Below, one piece after another: positions 1 to 8,016 of a DNA stretch of 24,323 bases. Under the pieces are notes generated by a model. It worked only from the letters and a program-made list of their open reading frames with translations. It did no database searches and had not been told where the DNA came from. This stretch comes from Spirochaetota bacterium. Its GTDB lineage: Bacteria; Spirochaetota; UBA12135; COTS27; JAFLEE01. Numbering within the stretch: position 1 is the first letter of the stretch; every line of letters starts with the position of its first letter. The stretch covers positions 1 to 24,323 of the forward strand of contig JAFLEE010000078.1 in the NCBI GenBank assembly GCA_017302015.1. Direction: 5' to 3'. Position numbers and translations under genes: made by a program.

Positions 1-16
1 AACCCGCAAAGCGGTC

Positions 17-1639
17 CTACTGTGGCCCAGTAAACACGTGGCCGGTTGCTTCCATTGGCACGGAATAAACCGACTTGCGAGCCGTCACGAACAGAGTCTT
101 GCGATCCCAGAGTTCCTTGTCGGCGGCCCCGTAGCGGCCCAGGAAATTGGTCACATCGGCCATGAGGGCGTCGTACTGGTGGAGTTCGCGGTAGATGTGG
201 AAATTGAAGGCGTCGAAATAGGGGGCGATGCCGTTCTCGAAGATGTTCTCGAAATAGCGGGGGATGGGCAGGTTCGCCGCCGCGGCCCCGATGAGCACCT
301 TGGCCCCCGGATCCGCCGCCTTATAGCCGAGGAAGGCCGCCTTCTGGGCCGCGGCGAATTCCCAGGCGGGATCCTTGCAGAAACTGATATCCTGCTCGTT
401 CCAGAACTCCCAGGCCGAGATCATGGATCCCCATTGCTTCACCATCTCCTTCGAGAAGCGGTAGAGGGCGAAGAGGTCCTCCGGCACGCTCCCGTTGCGG
501 CCCTTGGCCCAGGCCGGGGCGTCGTGGTAGACGCTGGTGACCTTCACCCCGCGCTCGGCCAGGAGCCGGGCGTTGGTGCTGTAGGCGTTGGTCCAGATGA
601 AGGCGTGGGTCTCGGGGTTCACCTGGTTCCAGCTCATGCGGTCGCGGACCATGGTGAGGCCGGCGAGCACCACGAGATCCGAAGTCAGTGCGTAGGCGTT
701 GGTGGGGAAGAGCGGGTGGTTCTTGTCGCGGGCGAGCCAACTCTGGGCCGTGTCCACGCAGAAGGGGCTCGCAGGATCCAGGCGGCGCTTGGCCGGGTCG
801 ATGACCCGGGCGAAGGGGATATAGGCCTCCCATGCTTTGGCGTCTGCTTCGCGGTACCAGAGCCGGTAGTACCCCGGCGCCAGGTCGGCCAGGGTCAGCG
901 GCGCGGAAACCTTCCATTGCCCGGCGGCGACTTCGGCGCCCAGAAAATCGGTCACGCGGTAGGCGAGTTCGCGGCCGGGCATGCTGCGGGCCTGGCGGAA
1001 AACCAGGGGGGTCGCGGTGGTGTAGACATTCCCCGGCCGGTCCGTGGCGATGCGCGGGGAGAGTTTCACGCCGGAGAAGGGGTCGCGCACGAGGGCCAGC
1101 GCATCGATGCGGAAGGCGCGCTGGGCGTCCATGGGGCGCTTGCCGACGACCTCGAGGGTGAGGCGATGCTCCCCGGCGGCGAGGTTGGTGACGAGGAGAT
1201 GCATCCACCGCACCGCCTTGGAACTCGACCAGGAAACGGCGGAGGTCTCGGCCTTGGGCACCGCCACCGGGGCCGCGCCGTCGAGGCCGAGGCGGATGGG
1301 GGAAGTGTAGCCCGTCCCCACCGGTTGGCCGGCCATGCTCAGTTGCCACATCCCCGCTTTGGGGAGGGTAAAGACGTAGGTCGCCGAGATGGGATCCTCC
1401 TTGGTGGTGTAGACGCCCCAATATTTTCCGCCGTAGCATTCGGCGTCGTCGGCGACGCTCCCGCCCTCCTGGCGCTGGAAGGCTTCCCCTTCGATCCAGA
1501 CGTCGCATTTCGGCACCTGGGGCGACTTGAGTTCCCACGGGGGAAGTTCGCTGGCCGTCTGGGGCGAGACCCAAGAGGAAAGTCCGAGGAGCAGGACGAA
1601 GGCGGTGGATTTGGCGAAAGGGATCGCGTGGCGGTGCAT
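17..1639 (-). CDS. Exported glycoside hydrolase-like protein, C-terminus probably truncated
   Basis: A 540-residue protein with an N-terminal signal peptide (about residues 1-29, hydrophobic core FVLLLGL). Residues about 45-185 look like a carbohydrate-binding beta-sandwich, about 190-285 like a linker beta domain, and about 290 onward like a (beta/alpha)8 glycoside hydrolase of the GH39/GH5 clan type. The acid/base glutamate is likely E415 in the WEFWNEQD motif. The matching nucleophile strand, usually a W-x-T-E motif, is missing: after W511 the sequence departs from the fold and stops 29 residues later. The start at 1639 has AGGAG 8 bases upstream and puts the signal peptide at the very N-terminus; a longer start at 1696 would overlap the preceding stop as ATGA. 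It is the last gene of a LacI-GH-GH operon. Substrate is unknown. The hydrolase class comes from motifs, not from a recognised family member. Confidence 0.75.
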   Translation of the reverse strand: MHRHAIPFAKSTAFVLLLGLSSWVSPQTASELPPWELKSPQVPKCDVWIEGEAFQRQEGGSVADDAECYGGKYWGVYTTKEDPISATYVFTLPKAGMWQLSMAGQPVGTGYTSPIRLGLDGAAPVAVPKAETSAVSWSSSKAVRWMHLLVTNLAAGEHRLTLEVVGKRPMDAQRAFRIDALALVRDPFSGVKLSPRIATDRPGNVYTTATPLVFRQARSMPGRELAYRVTDFLGAEVAAGQWKVSAPLTLADLAPGYYRLWYREADAKAWEAYIPFARVIDPAKRRLDPASPFCVDTAQSWLARDKNHPLFPTNAYALTSDLVVLAGLTMVRDRMSWNQVNPETHAFIWTNAYSTNARLLAERGVKVTSVYHDAPAWAKGRNGSVPEDLFALYRFSKEMVKQWGSMISAWEFWNEQDISFCKDPAWEFAAAQKAAFLGYKAADPGAKVLIGAAAANLPIPRYFENIFENGIAPYFDAFNFHIYRELHQYDALMADVTNFLGRYGAADKELWDRKTLFVTARKSVYSVPMEATGHVFTGPQ

Positions 1640-1692
1640 GATGGAGACTCCTGGGGTTTTGGGGTGCATTTGGCTTAAAGGGAAATGGGGAC

Positions 1693-4458
1693 TCATAGGG
1701 CAGGCTTCTTCCAGTGTTCTACAGATAGGCGGACGTCGTCCACCCACACGGTGCCGCTGGATTTTCCCAGCAGGATCTCGAAGGCCAGTTTGGCGGAGCC
1801 GGGGAGGATGCGCTCGATCTTCTCCTGCCCGGCGAGTTCCTTCCAATCGAAGGTCCCCCCGAAGCCGAAGTACGGGCTGCCCCGGAAGTTCAGGCGGTCC
1901 CCGTCCGCCTTGCGGAAGGCCAGGGTATAGCCGAGGCCCATGCCCTTCACCGCCTCGCCCTTGGCGAAGAGGGAGACCTTGAAGACGAGGTACTCCCCCT
2001 CGCCTAAAGCCGGCAATTCGGAGACGGGGATGTCGTAGGCGATGCCGTCCCAAAGCGTGCGCGTCGGCGAAGCGAGCTCGAGGCAGCGCTTTCCGCCATG
2101 GGCGCCGCGCGAGACGATGGCGGGGACCAGGCGCGGAGGCGTTTGGGAAAGGGCGGTGGTGTCGTAGATCTTCCATCCCGGCACGGACTGCGGTTCCCCG
2201 GCCTCCTCGAACCCGGCGTTGGGAAGGTCGAAGTGCTTCACGGAAAGCAGGGTGTTCGTGGGGGGAACGAAGTTTCCCGGGAGTTCCTGGATCCTGCCGA
2301 AGACGACCATCGGGAGCCCCCCGTCCATCTCAAAGGAGGCCCGTGCGCCCTTGGCGACGAGAGGCCGCTCCGTTCCCATGGGATCGAGGAGGGTGAGGGA
2401 AGCGTCGGGCGTCGGGAGGACCAGGGTGGCGCGCGGGGCGAGATTCAAGAACAGGACCGTGGCGGTGCGGCCATCGCGTTGGAACGCGTAGGCTTCGACC
2501 CAGCCCCGATCGGAAACCCCCGCGAGATTGGGTTCCTTGACGAACCGGGCCCCCGCCAGGGTTCGGACCAGGGTCGCCCACGCCACGAAGGAGGGACGGA
2601 GATTGAAATCGTTCTCCAAGAGCCCCGCCGTCATGCGGCCCTCGCCGCCGTAATCGTTCTGCTCCCGCAGCAGGAATTTGCAGAGGGCCTTCACGTTGGC
2701 GTATCGGAGATGGCCCACGGCCTGGCGCCAATCCTCGCGGATGAGGCGCTTCATCTCGTCGCCCCGAGGGTCCAGGTTCGACGCCCCGAATTGGATCCCG
2801 CCCAATTCGGTGAAGATGACGGGAAGGCCGGGCCGCACCGCCGAGAGTTTCCCGTTGAGCACCGCCATGTCGACCGCGTAATGGGTCGAGAAGAGGTCCA
2901 TGCTTTTCCCGAGGCCGGCGGCGAGGGCGGTGTCGAGCCAGGGCCGGTAGGTATGCCCTTCGGGCAGGTGGCTCGTCGTATTGGGCGCGACGCGGGCCCC
3001 CGGATCGCCCGCGTGGAGGCCCCCGGCCATCCGCGCGAAAAAACCCGTGTAGTCGCGCACGATGCCCAGCGCATCGTGGTGGAGGTAATTCGAGAGGGAC
3101 CCCGTCCAGAAGAACGCGTCGACCTCGTTGCCGATCTCATACACGGCGATGCGCCCCCGGTAGCGCGCCGCGAGGTTCCGGGCGAAGGCTTCGGCCATCG
3201 GAAGGTACTCGGGGCGCACCAGGGCCGCGCCCTTGTTCATTCCCGCCTCATCCCGCGCTTGGCTGGCCCAGGGGGGCGTCGGCCAGAACGTGGTGGCGAT
3301 GATGGAGAGGCCCCGCTCGCGGTAACGCTCGACTTCTGCGTCGGCTTCCGTCCACACCGGTTCTTTCTCGGGCCCCGTCTGGATATGGAGCCAATTGATG
3401 CGGTGTGTGCGTACCCAGCGCAGCCCGATGCGCTGCATCATATCGGCGTCGCGATCGCGTTCGCCTTTCGGGTAGGCCACGTGGGGGAACACCATGGCGC
3501 CGAAGGGGTTCTCGGCCGCAGCCGGGGCGCTCACGCGCGGCAGGACCGCGAAGGTCGTGCGCGAAGCGTCGATCAAGGCCCCATCCTCGCCGACGAGCTT
3601 CGCCACGCACTCATACCAACCGGTGGGCAGGTTCGGCCACATGAACTCGCAATGCTTCCCCTCCCCGATCCCCGCTTCGGCAACTTGGGTTTGACCCGCC
3701 CCCTGGAAGGCCCGGCATTCCATCGCGACCTTCGCCTTCCGGGCCAGGGTCGTATGCACCGCGAGGCGAGCGGTCTCTTCGGGGGCATAAATCGCGAGGG
3801 GGGCCGCCTGGGTGATGCCATCGAAGCCTTCGCGCAGGGTCGCGCCTTCGATCGCGAAGCCCGAAACCGATGCGCGGCTTTGGGGATCCTTCCCCTGGAT
3901 TCGAAAACCCGCGCATTTCAGGTCGGGCCGAAAAGTTCCCAGCGCCTTCTGGTCGAGGACGACGATGCCGTCGATGGTGAGGGTCACCGCATGGGCGACG
4001 CGGTCGTAGCGGAGAAGAAACGATGAGCGCGAGCGGGGCGGGACCTTCCCCGAGCCCAGGGTCACTTTCGTGCCGTCCGCATGGGCGGACCACGCGCCGC
4101 CGGGGCGCAAATAGCACCAGAGGGAGGCGCCTGTGAAATACCGGTGGTCGAGGTTCCCGCCGAACGCGAGGGCCACCCATTCGGAACCTGCCGGTTCCAA
4201 TTCGGCCGAGAGGGTGATTTGGGTTTCTGGGCCCGCGAATTCGATCCATCCATTGCCGCCGGCCTCGCCGCGCACCGCGCCCTTTCCGTCCAGGACCAGG
4301 GTGCCTTCGGTTTTCCAAAGTCGCCCCCCTTGGGTCGTCTTCCGCCCGGAGAGTTCCCGGGCCGGGCCCGCGAAATCATCGGCGAGACGGGCGTTCACCG
4401 CCGCCGGAAGCAGGGAGAACAGGGGGATGAGGAGGATCGCGACACGGGGAAGAGCCAA
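1693..4458 (-). CDS. Exported multidomain glycoside hydrolase-like protein
   Basis: A 921-residue protein with a signal peptide (residues 1-23). Residues about 28-205 resemble a LamG/concanavalin-like beta-sandwich. A (beta/alpha)8 barrel spans about 318-690, with the likely acid/base E445 in YEIGNEVD and the likely nucleophile E551 in IFTELGG, the spacing seen in clan GH-A retaining hydrolases. A beta-rich segment follows, and the C-terminal 180 residues (from NAGFEEAGEP) look like a CBM4/9-type or NPCBM-like carbohydrate-binding sandwich. The start is TTG, 3 bases after the stop of the LacI-type gene, with AAGGAG 6 bases upstream lying inside the end of that gene; this favours translational coupling. 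The product probably acts in the periplasm or outside the cell on a plant or algal polysaccharide. The exact GH family and the substrate cannot be told from motifs alone. Confidence 0.85.
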   Translation of the reverse strand: MALPRVAILLIPLFSLLPAAVNARLADDFAGPARELSGRKTTQGGRLWKTEGTLVLDGKGAVRGEAGGNGWIEFAGPETQITLSAELEPAGSEWVALAFGGNLDHRYFTGASLWCYLRPGGAWSAHADGTKVTLGSGKVPPRSRSSFLLRYDRVAHAVTLTIDGIVVLDQKALGTFRPDLKCAGFRIQGKDPQSRASVSGFAIEGATLREGFDGITQAAPLAIYAPEETARLAVHTTLARKAKVAMECRAFQGAGQTQVAEAGIGEGKHCEFMWPNLPTGWYECVAKLVGEDGALIDASRTTFAVLPRVSAPAAAENPFGAMVFPHVAYPKGERDRDADMMQRIGLRWVRTHRINWLHIQTGPEKEPVWTEADAEVERYRERGLSIIATTFWPTPPWASQARDEAGMNKGAALVRPEYLPMAEAFARNLAARYRGRIAVYEIGNEVDAFFWTGSLSNYLHHDALGIVRDYTGFFARMAGGLHAGDPGARVAPNTTSHLPEGHTYRPWLDTALAAGLGKSMDLFSTHYAVDMAVLNGKLSAVRPGLPVIFTELGGIQFGASNLDPRGDEMKRLIREDWRQAVGHLRYANVKALCKFLLREQNDYGGEGRMTAGLLENDFNLRPSFVAWATLVRTLAGARFVKEPNLAGVSDRGWVEAYAFQRDGRTATVLFLNLAPRATLVLPTPDASLTLLDPMGTERPLVAKGARASFEMDGGLPMVVFGRIQELPGNFVPPTNTLLSVKHFDLPNAGFEEAGEPQSVPGWKIYDTTALSQTPPRLVPAIVSRGAHGGKRCLELASPTRTLWDGIAYDIPVSELPALGEGEYLVFKVSLFAKGEAVKGMGLGYTLAFRKADGDRLNFRGSPYFGFGGTFDWKELAGQEKIERILPGSAKLAFEILLGKSSGTVWVDDVRLSVEHWKKPAL

Positions 4459-4461
4459 GGG

Positions 4462-5526
4462 TTACTCCTTCACGGAACGGCGCACGGGGGAGGGATCGCC
4501 GATGGAACCGCGCTCGCGCACGCTCACGGGCGCGCGCAGGCGCAGCGGGCGCTTGGCCCCGCCGGTGAAGTGGGCGAGGATATCGCCCAGGAGCGCCTCG
4601 TACGGCAGGGCGACGGTGGACAGCGGCGGGTTCAAATAGCGCGAGACGAAGAGGTCGTCCACCCCGACCACCGAGAGGTCGCGGGGGATCTCGAGGCCCG
4701 CGAGCGCCGCGGCGCGGTAGAGTTTGAGCGCCGCGAAATCATTCTCGCAGAAGGCCGCCGTGATTCCATGGCGGCGAAGGGCCTGCGCCAGCCAGGCCGG
4801 GTCGGGCACCTCCTCGTAATCATCGTTGTCGAGTTCGAGGGTCTCGGCGATCACCGCGCCATGGCCCGTCAAATGGCGCTCCCACCCGAGGCGGCGGCCG
4901 GATTCGACCCCCGAACGCTTGACCATCTGCGTCCGCGAGGAGACGTAGAGGAAACGTCGGTGCCCCCGCTTCGTCAGCGCCCCCAGCGCCGCGGCGGCCA
5001 CCTCGTCATCGGCGAAGCCCACGAAGTGGTAGCGCGCGGGCAAGCGCTTCGTCTGGGGGGGGATGCCCAGGAAGACGAGGTTTCCCACGTGGGCCAGGCT
5101 GCGAAGGAGCACCGTGTTGTCGACCCGGGAGCCGCTTAAGATAATGCCCAAGGCCCGCCGGGAGGCCAATTGGCGCACGCAAGCGGCCTCGGCGACGGGG
5201 TCGAGCTGGCTGAAGTAGAGTTCGGGGCTCAGGCCGCGGGCGAAGCAGGCCCCATAGAAGGCGTTGATGAACGGCTCATAGAAGGCGTATTCGAGCTTGG
5301 GGAGGATGAAGCCCACCGTCACGGACCGCTTGCGGGAGAGGTGGGTGGCGGCGTGGAGGGGGACGTAATTATTTTTTTGGATCACCCCTTCGACCCGCTT
5401 GCGGGTGCCTTCGCGCACCTGGAGCGACCCGTTGAGGACCCGGCTCACCGTCATGTAACTGACCCCGGCTTTTTTGGCGATGTCGTGGATGTTCAAGGAG
5501 GGGCGCCCATAAATGTGACTAGTCAC
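4462..5526 (-). CDS. LacI-family transcriptional regulator
   Basis: A LacI/GalR repressor-like protein of 354 residues when read from GTG at 5526. The N-terminal helix-turn-helix is clear (NIHDIAKKAGVSYMTVSRVL, about residues 12-31). A hinge segment (HAATHLSRKRS) follows, then a periplasmic-binding-protein-like effector domain ending in the usual SVVGVDD and STVALP motifs. No Shine-Dalgarno sequence is visible. A TTG at 5496 would give the family-typical N-terminus MNIHDIA and a start safely downstream of the predicted transcription start, so 5496 is a serious alternative. It is the first gene of an operon with two exported hydrolases, so it probably senses a sugar released by them. An 18-bp palindrome covers its start region, which implies autoregulation. 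Family assignment is firm; the inducer is unknown. Confidence 0.95.
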   Translation of the reverse strand: MTSHIYGRPSLNIHDIAKKAGVSYMTVSRVLNGSLQVREGTRKRVEGVIQKNNYVPLHAATHLSRKRSVTVGFILPKLEYAFYEPFINAFYGACFARGLSPELYFSQLDPVAEAACVRQLASRRALGIILSGSRVDNTVLLRSLAHVGNLVFLGIPPQTKRLPARYHFVGFADDEVAAAALGALTKRGHRRFLYVSSRTQMVKRSGVESGRRLGWERHLTGHGAVIAETLELDNDDYEEVPDPAWLAQALRRHGITAAFCENDFAALKLYRAAALAGLEIPRDLSVVGVDDLFVSRYLNPPLSTVALPYEALLGDILAHFTGGAKRPLRLRAPVSVRERGSIGDPSPVRRSVKE

Positions 5527-5529
5527 ATT
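5512..5529. promoter_or_regulatory. Perfect 18-bp palindrome, probable LacI-family operator
   Basis: AATGTGACTAGTCACATT reads the same on both strands. It starts directly after the -10 hexamer of the LacI-type gene and covers the expected transcription start and the GTG start codon. Size, symmetry and place fit a LacI-family operator for autorepression of the regulator-hydrolase operon. The central TA step differs from the CG centre of many LacI-family sites. That this protein binds here is inferred. Confidence 0.7.
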
Positions 5530-5558
5530 ATTTTACGAAACCGTCCACTGCCTGTCAA
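5530..5558 (-). promoter_or_regulatory. Sigma70-like promoter of the LacI-GH-GH operon
   Basis: On the minus strand TTGACA (5558-5553), a 17-base spacer and TAAAAT (5535-5530) give a near-consensus promoter. Transcription would start near 5523, inside the palindrome, so a bound repressor would block initiation. Confidence 0.75.
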
Positions 5559-5612
5559 GGGCCGGGGAATCGGCCACCCAGCGCGCGGCGCGGCGAGTCT
5601 GCGTCGCCGTCA

Positions 5613-5641
5613 TTTCCATCCCCTCCGATCGATCCTAAAAT
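5613..5641 (+). promoter_or_regulatory. Candidate promoter of the PL22-like lyase gene
   Basis: TTTCCA (5613-5618), a 17-base spacer and TAAAAT (5636-5641). Transcription would start near 5648, leaving a 5' leader of about 45 bases with a Shine-Dalgarno site before the ATG at 5693. It points away from the LacI-type promoter, about 55 bp from it. Confidence 0.5.
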
Positions 5642-5692
5642 GGGGATGGGGGCGTGGCCGACCGAAGGCCCCCACCATCCTCGAGGAACCCC

Positions 5693-6730
5693 ATGCCCGT
5701 CACTTTCCCCGGATATTACCTCAATTACCCCCATAATAACGGTTTCTGGGGGGATCAGGTCACCCTCGGGAGGTATGGGGAGGGATCTTTCGAGATCGCC
5801 GCGGCGCCCGTGGGCGGGGGCCTCCCCAAAACGCTGGCCAGGTGGCCCCTGGAAGAGTCCTTCGTAAAGCCGACCTTCAGCGCCCCCTATTGGGATCTCG
5901 CCAAAGAGCGCCTGGTGGCCTGCGTCGGCAATGATCTGTATTCGTTGGACTTGGGCGCGCCGGGAGCAGAGCCCACGCGCATCTTCACCGGGTCGTGGAT
6001 GGAACCCACTTCCATCCCCAATCTCCATCCCGACGGCGATCGGGTCCTCGTCCACGGGCGCCGGGCCGATCGGTCCACAGACGCCCTCGAACTCGACGCG
6101 CGGACGGGCGAGGTGCTGCGCCGCTGGAACTACGCCTGGTGGGCCAATCATTTCCATTATGTGCCCGCCGACCCGATGTGGATCGCCTATTGCCATGAGG
6201 GGCCCACCGAGACCGTGCCCGACCGCGTCTGGATCATGCACCCCCAGGAGGCGCCCGGCGGCCGCTGCGTCTTCGACCAGGCTTCCGAAAAAGCGGGCGC
6301 CCCGCTTTGCATCGGCCACGAGCGTTGGGGCCACCACGAAGTGATGGGGGTCGCCCCGGCCTACGGGGTGAGCCCGGCCGGTCCCCGCGGACTCTACGCC
6401 GTCTACGCCGACGGCCGCCCCGCGCGGCTCCTCAGCCCGGGGGAGCGGGATTGGCACGCGGATCTCCGCCGCGACGGGAAGCTCGCGCTCGTGGACACCA
6501 CCGGTCCCCAGGACGCGCCCGGGCGCGGTTGGGAGAATGCCGCGGGAGTCTCTGACATCCTCCTCGTCGACATGGCCAGCGGCGTGCGCCGCCCCCTGGC
6601 CCGCACCGGTATCGGGCCCCGGCACCCGGCCCATCCCCACCCGGTCTTCTCTCCGGACGGACGCATGTGCTGGTACAACGCTTTCGAGGACGGCCAGGGG
6701 ACGGCGACGGGCATCCCCATCGACACCTGA
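5693..6730 (+). CDS. Oligogalacturonate lyase-like (PL22-type) beta-propeller protein
   Basis: A 345-residue protein without a signal peptide, so probably cytoplasmic. It carries the histidine-rich blocks seen in oligogalacturonate lyases: CHEG (H168), GHHEVMG (H214/H215), WHADLRRDG (H255) and HPAHPHPVFSPDG (H311, H314, H316). From memory, the Yersinia enzyme binds manganese through His287, Gln350, His353 and His355; H255 and the 311/314/316 spacing match these, with His in place of Gln. Repeated DG-turn strands fit a seven-bladed propeller. Known members split short unsaturated oligogalacturonides after import. The ATG at 5693 has GAGGA 7 bases upstream; a GTG at 5654 in the same frame lacks one. 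It is divergent from the LacI-type operon and may share its control. It could instead be a non-catalytic TolB/WD40-like propeller or act on another uronide. Confidence 0.75.
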   Translation: MPVTFPGYYLNYPHNNGFWGDQVTLGRYGEGSFEIAAAPVGGGLPKTLARWPLEESFVKPTFSAPYWDLAKERLVACVGNDLYSLDLGAPGAEPTRIFTGSWMEPTSIPNLHPDGDRVLVHGRRADRSTDALELDARTGEVLRRWNYAWWANHFHYVPADPMWIAYCHEGPTETVPDRVWIMHPQEAPGGRCVFDQASEKAGAPLCIGHERWGHHEVMGVAPAYGVSPAGPRGLYAVYADGRPARLLSPGERDWHADLRRDGKLALVDTTGPQDAPGRGWENAAGVSDILLVDMASGVRRPLARTGIGPRHPAHPHPVFSPDGRMCWYNAFEDGQGTATGIPIDT

Positions 6731-6745
6731 GCGAACGCCTTGGAC

Positions 6746-6770
6746 GAGGCCGAGCACCCGACGCGGCCTC
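6746..6770. terminator. GC-rich hairpin between convergent genes
   Basis: GAGGCCG (6746-6752) and CGGCCTC (6764-6770) form a perfect 7-bp stem with an 11-base loop. Other overlapping pairings are possible (CCCGAC/GTCGGG). There is no U-tract, so it may slow polymerase or block 3' exonucleases for the convergent lyase and DUF155 genes; termination is not proven. Confidence 0.3.
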
Positions 6771-6844
6771 GCCGTCGGGGGAACCCTCGGGTGCGCGCGG
6801 GCGTCCGTCGTGGATGCGTTACGTTCCCGGGCGCCCCGCGGCGA

Positions 6845-7930
6845 TCAGGGGATCACCTTTCCCTCGTAGAGGATGATGATGATGTCGATGACGAAGAGCG
6901 CCACGACCATGACTTCGAGGACCACCATGACGCGCTGGTTGCGGTCGCCCTTGATGGCGCTGTGGATGTGGTCGAGGGCCTCGCGCTTGCGTTCGGCGGT
7001 GCGGAACCAATCGTCGAGGTGGAAACGCTCGGCGGCGAGTCGGTGGAGCCGGGCGAGGTGCCAGTCGCCGTAGAGTTTCCCGGTATTCTCGAGGAGTTCG
7101 CCCATGCGGGCCATGTCGATGCGCACGGCCTCGAGTTCCTGGAGGGCGGCGCTGGCGCGCCGTTGGCGCACGTCGGTATAGGAGCGGGAAACCGCGGCCT
7201 CGAGCAGGCGGTCGTAGCTCTCGAGTTCGGCGAGTTGGACATTGGCGAGTTCGATGGGGTAGATGACCTCTTCGAGGTGGTGGCCCCGTTCCACGACGAG
7301 GGCCGCATCCCAATCGACGACGGCCAGGTCGTCGCGGTAATAGGAGATGTGGCGCCCCGTGGATTCTTCGAGTTCCTCCACGGAGAGGGCCTCGGGGTCG
7401 CTCTCTTGGGTGAGGAGGGCGCCGATATTCGCCCGCTCGCGGCGGAACCATTCCAGGGTATCGCGCTCGCTTAGGGCCGCGGCATCGAGGAAGAAGAGGG
7501 TGTAGGCCTCGTCGGCGAGCAGGGCCTGCACCGGCTGGAGCAGGATGGGCTTCAGGTCGGCGAAGACCGAACTCGCCACCTCGTGGGCGTGCTCGTGGAT
7601 GCTGCGTTGGTGGATGGAGGGCTCGTGGTAGGCCACGAGGTCCCCCATTTTCTCCACCGAGAAGGGCACGCGAAGGGTGAGGCTGAGGGCGCCCATGGCG
7701 AAGACCTTCACCTGGCAAGCGGCGGCGGCCATGCCCCCCGGCGTCTGGATCGAGAAGGGGGGGAGGTTCGCCACCCATACCCCCTCTTTCAGGAGCGAGG
7801 CGGGGTTGCGCCGGTTCGGCTCGAGGGTGAAGGGCACCAGCGGCGAGCCCAGGACCGATTTCAGGGCCTCGCGTTGGATGTCATAGCAGATATCGTAGGC
7901 GGTAAAATAGACGACGGTGCCCTGGATCAT
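6845..7930 (-). CDS. RMND1/DUF155 (YagE) family protein with C-terminal membrane anchor
   Basis: A 361-residue protein of the DUF155 family, whose eukaryotic members are RMND1 and Rmd1, tail-anchored proteins of the mitochondrial inner membrane involved in mitochondrial translation. Family-like features are the segment YYRDDLAVVDWDAALVV, the amphipathic helices after it (about 219-330, with IELANVQLAELESYDRLL), and a single hydrophobic helix close to the C-terminus (about 334-355) followed by a short polar end. The bacterial role is not established. The ATG at 7930 has no Shine-Dalgarno sequence, but a strong promoter places the transcription start at the ATG itself, so the mRNA is probably leaderless. 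In-frame codons upstream of 7930 would lie inside the promoter. It is divergent from a YgiQ-type radical SAM gene; no functional link is evident. Confidence 0.85.
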   Translation of the reverse strand: MIQGTVVYFTAYDICYDIQREALKSVLGSPLVPFTLEPNRRNPASLLKEGVWVANLPPFSIQTPGGMAAAACQVKVFAMGALSLTLRVPFSVEKMGDLVAYHEPSIHQRSIHEHAHEVASSVFADLKPILLQPVQALLADEAYTLFFLDAAALSERDTLEWFRRERANIGALLTQESDPEALSVEELEESTGRHISYYRDDLAVVDWDAALVVERGHHLEEVIYPIELANVQLAELESYDRLLEAAVSRSYTDVRQRRASAALQELEAVRIDMARMGELLENTGKLYGDWHLARLHRLAAERFHLDDWFRTAERKREALDHIHSAIKGDRNQRVMVVLEVMVVALFVIDIIIILYEGKVIP

Positions 7931-7935
7931 AGCCC

Positions 7936-7965
7936 AGTATAACCCGGGGGCACGCCCATTGTAAA
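7936..7965 (-). promoter_or_regulatory. Promoter of the DUF155 gene giving a leaderless transcript
   Basis: Minus strand: TTTACA (7965-7960), an 18-base spacer and TATACT (7941-7936), then only GGGCT before the ATG at 7930. The expected start of transcription falls on the start codon, which accounts for the absent Shine-Dalgarno site. Confidence 0.7.
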
Positions 7966-8016
7966 ACCCGGTTGACTTTTCCCGCGCCCCGCCCGAAATT
8001 GAAGGGCCCACGACCC

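Noticed and set aside
38-1678. Long open frame (546 codons) on the plus strand opposite the first hydrolase
   Set aside because: It is an antisense shadow of a real gene: C/G-ending codons on the minus strand keep the opposite frame open. It has no domain pattern or Shine-Dalgarno site.
6869-6891. GATGAT repeat resembling a microsatellite
   Set aside because: It encodes the run of isoleucines in the C-terminal membrane helix of the DUF155 protein and needs no other explanation.
7972-8000. TTGACT (7972-7977) as the -35 of a ygiQ promoter
   Set aside because: The best -10 at the right distance (GAAATT, 7995-8000) matches only 3 of 6 positions, so no promoter was called.
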